6,689 nucleotides of DNA from an uncultured Fibrobacterota bacterium (GTDB lineage: Bacteria; Fibrobacterota; Chitinivibrionia; Chitinivibrionales; Chitinispirillaceae): contig CAISVC010000460.1 in assembly GCA_903888815.1 (NCBI GenBank), forward strand, positions 1-6,689. Direction: 5' to 3'. Under the pieces are notes generated by a model. The model saw only the letters and a program-made list of their open reading frames with translations, did not search any database and had not been told where the DNA came from. Position 1 is the stretch's first letter. Each line of letters opens with the position of its first letter. The position numbers and the translations under genes are program-made. Below are positions 5,633 to 6,689 of the stretch, piece after piece.

Positions 5633-6689
5633 CTATTTAATAAACGACACCATCACGCTTTTTTCAAAACCCTTTGCCGTCATACGGAGCAGGTACTGCC
5701 CCTCTGTCAAACCACTCAGGTCGAAGCTCATGGTATGGTTTCCGGCCGCAACCTGCCGTGCATCCAGGAGCGTGCGCAAAAGTCGACCTTCCAGATTGTA
5801 TAACTGCACAGTGATCACCTTTTGTGAAGCAGTTGAAGGGATTTCATAACAAACCTGCAGGCGACCGTCGGCACGGACCGTACCGGCCGAGAAGGCGAAG
5901 CGTTCGGGCTTTATTCCGGTGGCCGAAACAACCGGCGTCCCCGGCATAGTCAATACGATGACGAATGTGCCTCCGTTGTCCGCGAATTTGACATTGACAC
6001 GGTAGGAATTGCTGGAACTGTCCCTGAAAAATCCCCATCCTTCGGCGGCACGGTTTAGGCTATCCTGTGAGGTGTATTCCACCATGTCCGCGCCGTTTTT
6101 GCCAACTGACAACGGCTTCACATTTTCCAATATAGCCAGAAGGTAGTTCCGGGAAGCGGGGGCATAGCTTCCACTCCGGGCATTTATGGTGAATCGCACG
6201 GAATTACCGGCCTCGAGACAATCATATTTCGTCGTGCAATACGCCCCTGATTGGTAATTCCTGGTAACGCCGTCGTCTTCGTACAAAGTAAACGAAGACG
6301 TTCCATAAGGATAAATGTCGAGCGTCAAAGGGTCCACTGCCTTTTCTCCGATGTAGTTCATATCGGGCTGCATCGGGATTATGGCGCCGGCTTTTACAAA
6401 TAGCGGCAATTGCGTGTTGGTCACAGCATAGCCTGTCAGCGTTTGGTTGCCGGTATAGCTCTGGCTGTTATCAAAATAGAAGTACCATTTCCCGGCGGGC
6501 AGGTAAACATCCCGGGTATTGCTGCTATACAACGGCGCCATCAGCAGGTTATCGCCGATCATTACCATATCGCTGTTGTAAACATTTGGATCATTGGGAT
6601 AATCGATTACCAGGGCTCTCCAGTCCGGGATCCCGGTCGTATGCGCTTGCCAGGCCATGGAATACCAGTAGGGGACAAATCGAGAGTGA
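5633..6689 (-). CDS. C-terminal part of a GH31 glycosidase with DUF5110-like domain and sorting tail (5' end outside window)
   Basis: The frame is open to the right edge, giving 351 residues; the ATG at 6658 is internal, because the codons before it (HSRFVPYWYS) continue the GH31 pattern. In-window residues 1-35 (VPYWYSMAWQAHTTGIPDWRAL) are the end of the GH31 barrel. MIGDNLLMAPLYS (43-55), VYLPAGKWYFY (61-71) and LPLFVKAGAIIPMQPD (94-109) are the proximal beta domain. DPLTLDIYP through TLYEDDGVTRNYQSGAY (119-150) matches DUF5110 (PF17137 type). Residues from about 264 to 351 (VQLYNLEGRLLRTL, FDLSGLTEGQYLLRM) form a canonical type IX-like C-terminal tail, so the enzyme should be exported. GH31 members act as alpha-glucosidases, alpha-xylosidases and related retaining enzymes. 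The nucleophile and acid/base aspartates lie outside the window, so specificity cannot be judged. It converges on the fibro-slime gene. Confidence 0.9.
   Translation of the reverse strand, partial: HSRFVPYWYSMAWQAHTTGIPDWRALVIDYPNDPNVYNSDMVMIGDNLLMAPLYSSNTRDVYLPAGKWYFYFDNSQSYTGNQTLTGYAVTNTQLPLFVKAGAIIPMQPDMNYIGEKAVDPLTLDIYPYGTSSFTLYEDDGVTRNYQSGAYCTTKYDCLEAGNSVRFTINARSGSYAPASRNYLLAILENVKPLSVGKNGADMVEYTSQDSLNRAAEGWGFFRDSSSNSYRVNVKFADNGGTFVIVLTMPGTPVVSATGIKPERFAFSAGTVRADGRLQVCYEIPSTASQKVITVQLYNLEGRLLRTLLDARQVAAGNHTMSFDLSGLTEGQYLLRMTAKGFEKSVMVSFIK

Noticed and set aside
6656..6658. ATG as the start of the GH31-type gene
   Set aside because: The frame continues to the window edge with the typical GH31 residues before this codon, and the catalytic barrel is missing, so this Met is internal.

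Overview
The window looks like a chromosomal segment of a Fibrobacterota-like (Fibrobacter / Chitinivibrio-type) or related polysaccharide-degrading Gram-negative bacterium. The main clues are a fibro-slime-type protein, large signal-peptide-bearing glycoside hydrolases that end in beta-rich C-terminal sorting-like tails, and roughly balanced base composition with purine-rich ribosome binding sites. The taxonomic placement is an inference from protein architecture only.

Layout, left to right. 1-333 is non-coding, with a perfect small hairpin and a weak promoter candidate. 334-1134 (+) encodes a cytoplasmic YkgJ-family cysteine-cluster protein. Its last codons overlap, in another frame, the start of a 71-codon remnant (1083-1298) of a FlgD-Ig-like C-terminal tail from a lost exported protein. 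1299-1970 has no gene. It holds two copies of a 23-bp dispersed repeat, a good intrinsic terminator (1454-1495), a structured GC-rich element (1675-1738), a sigma-70-like promoter (1755-1783) and a strong hairpin (1883-1935) in the leader of the next gene.

1971-4388 (+) encodes a secreted clan GH-D (GH27/GH36-like, alpha-galactosidase-type) glycosidase. After 49 bases, 4438-5496 (+) encodes a secreted fibro-slime-domain protein with its own C-terminal tail, probably in the same operon. 5497-5632 separates convergent genes and carries the third repeat copy plus a hairpin. 5633-6689 (-) is the C-terminal part of a GH31 glycosidase (barrel end, proximal beta domain, DUF5110-like domain, sorting-like tail); its start and catalytic residues lie beyond the window.

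Together, the GH-D enzyme, the fibro-slime protein and the GH31 enzyme suggest a surface or secreted system for removing alpha-linked sugars from plant or microbial glycans, with the fibro-slime protein as a possible adhesion or binding partner. I see no defence system, transposase, tRNA, rRNA or CRISPR array. The least explained signals are the dispersed intergenic repeat, the leader hairpin and the tail remnant.
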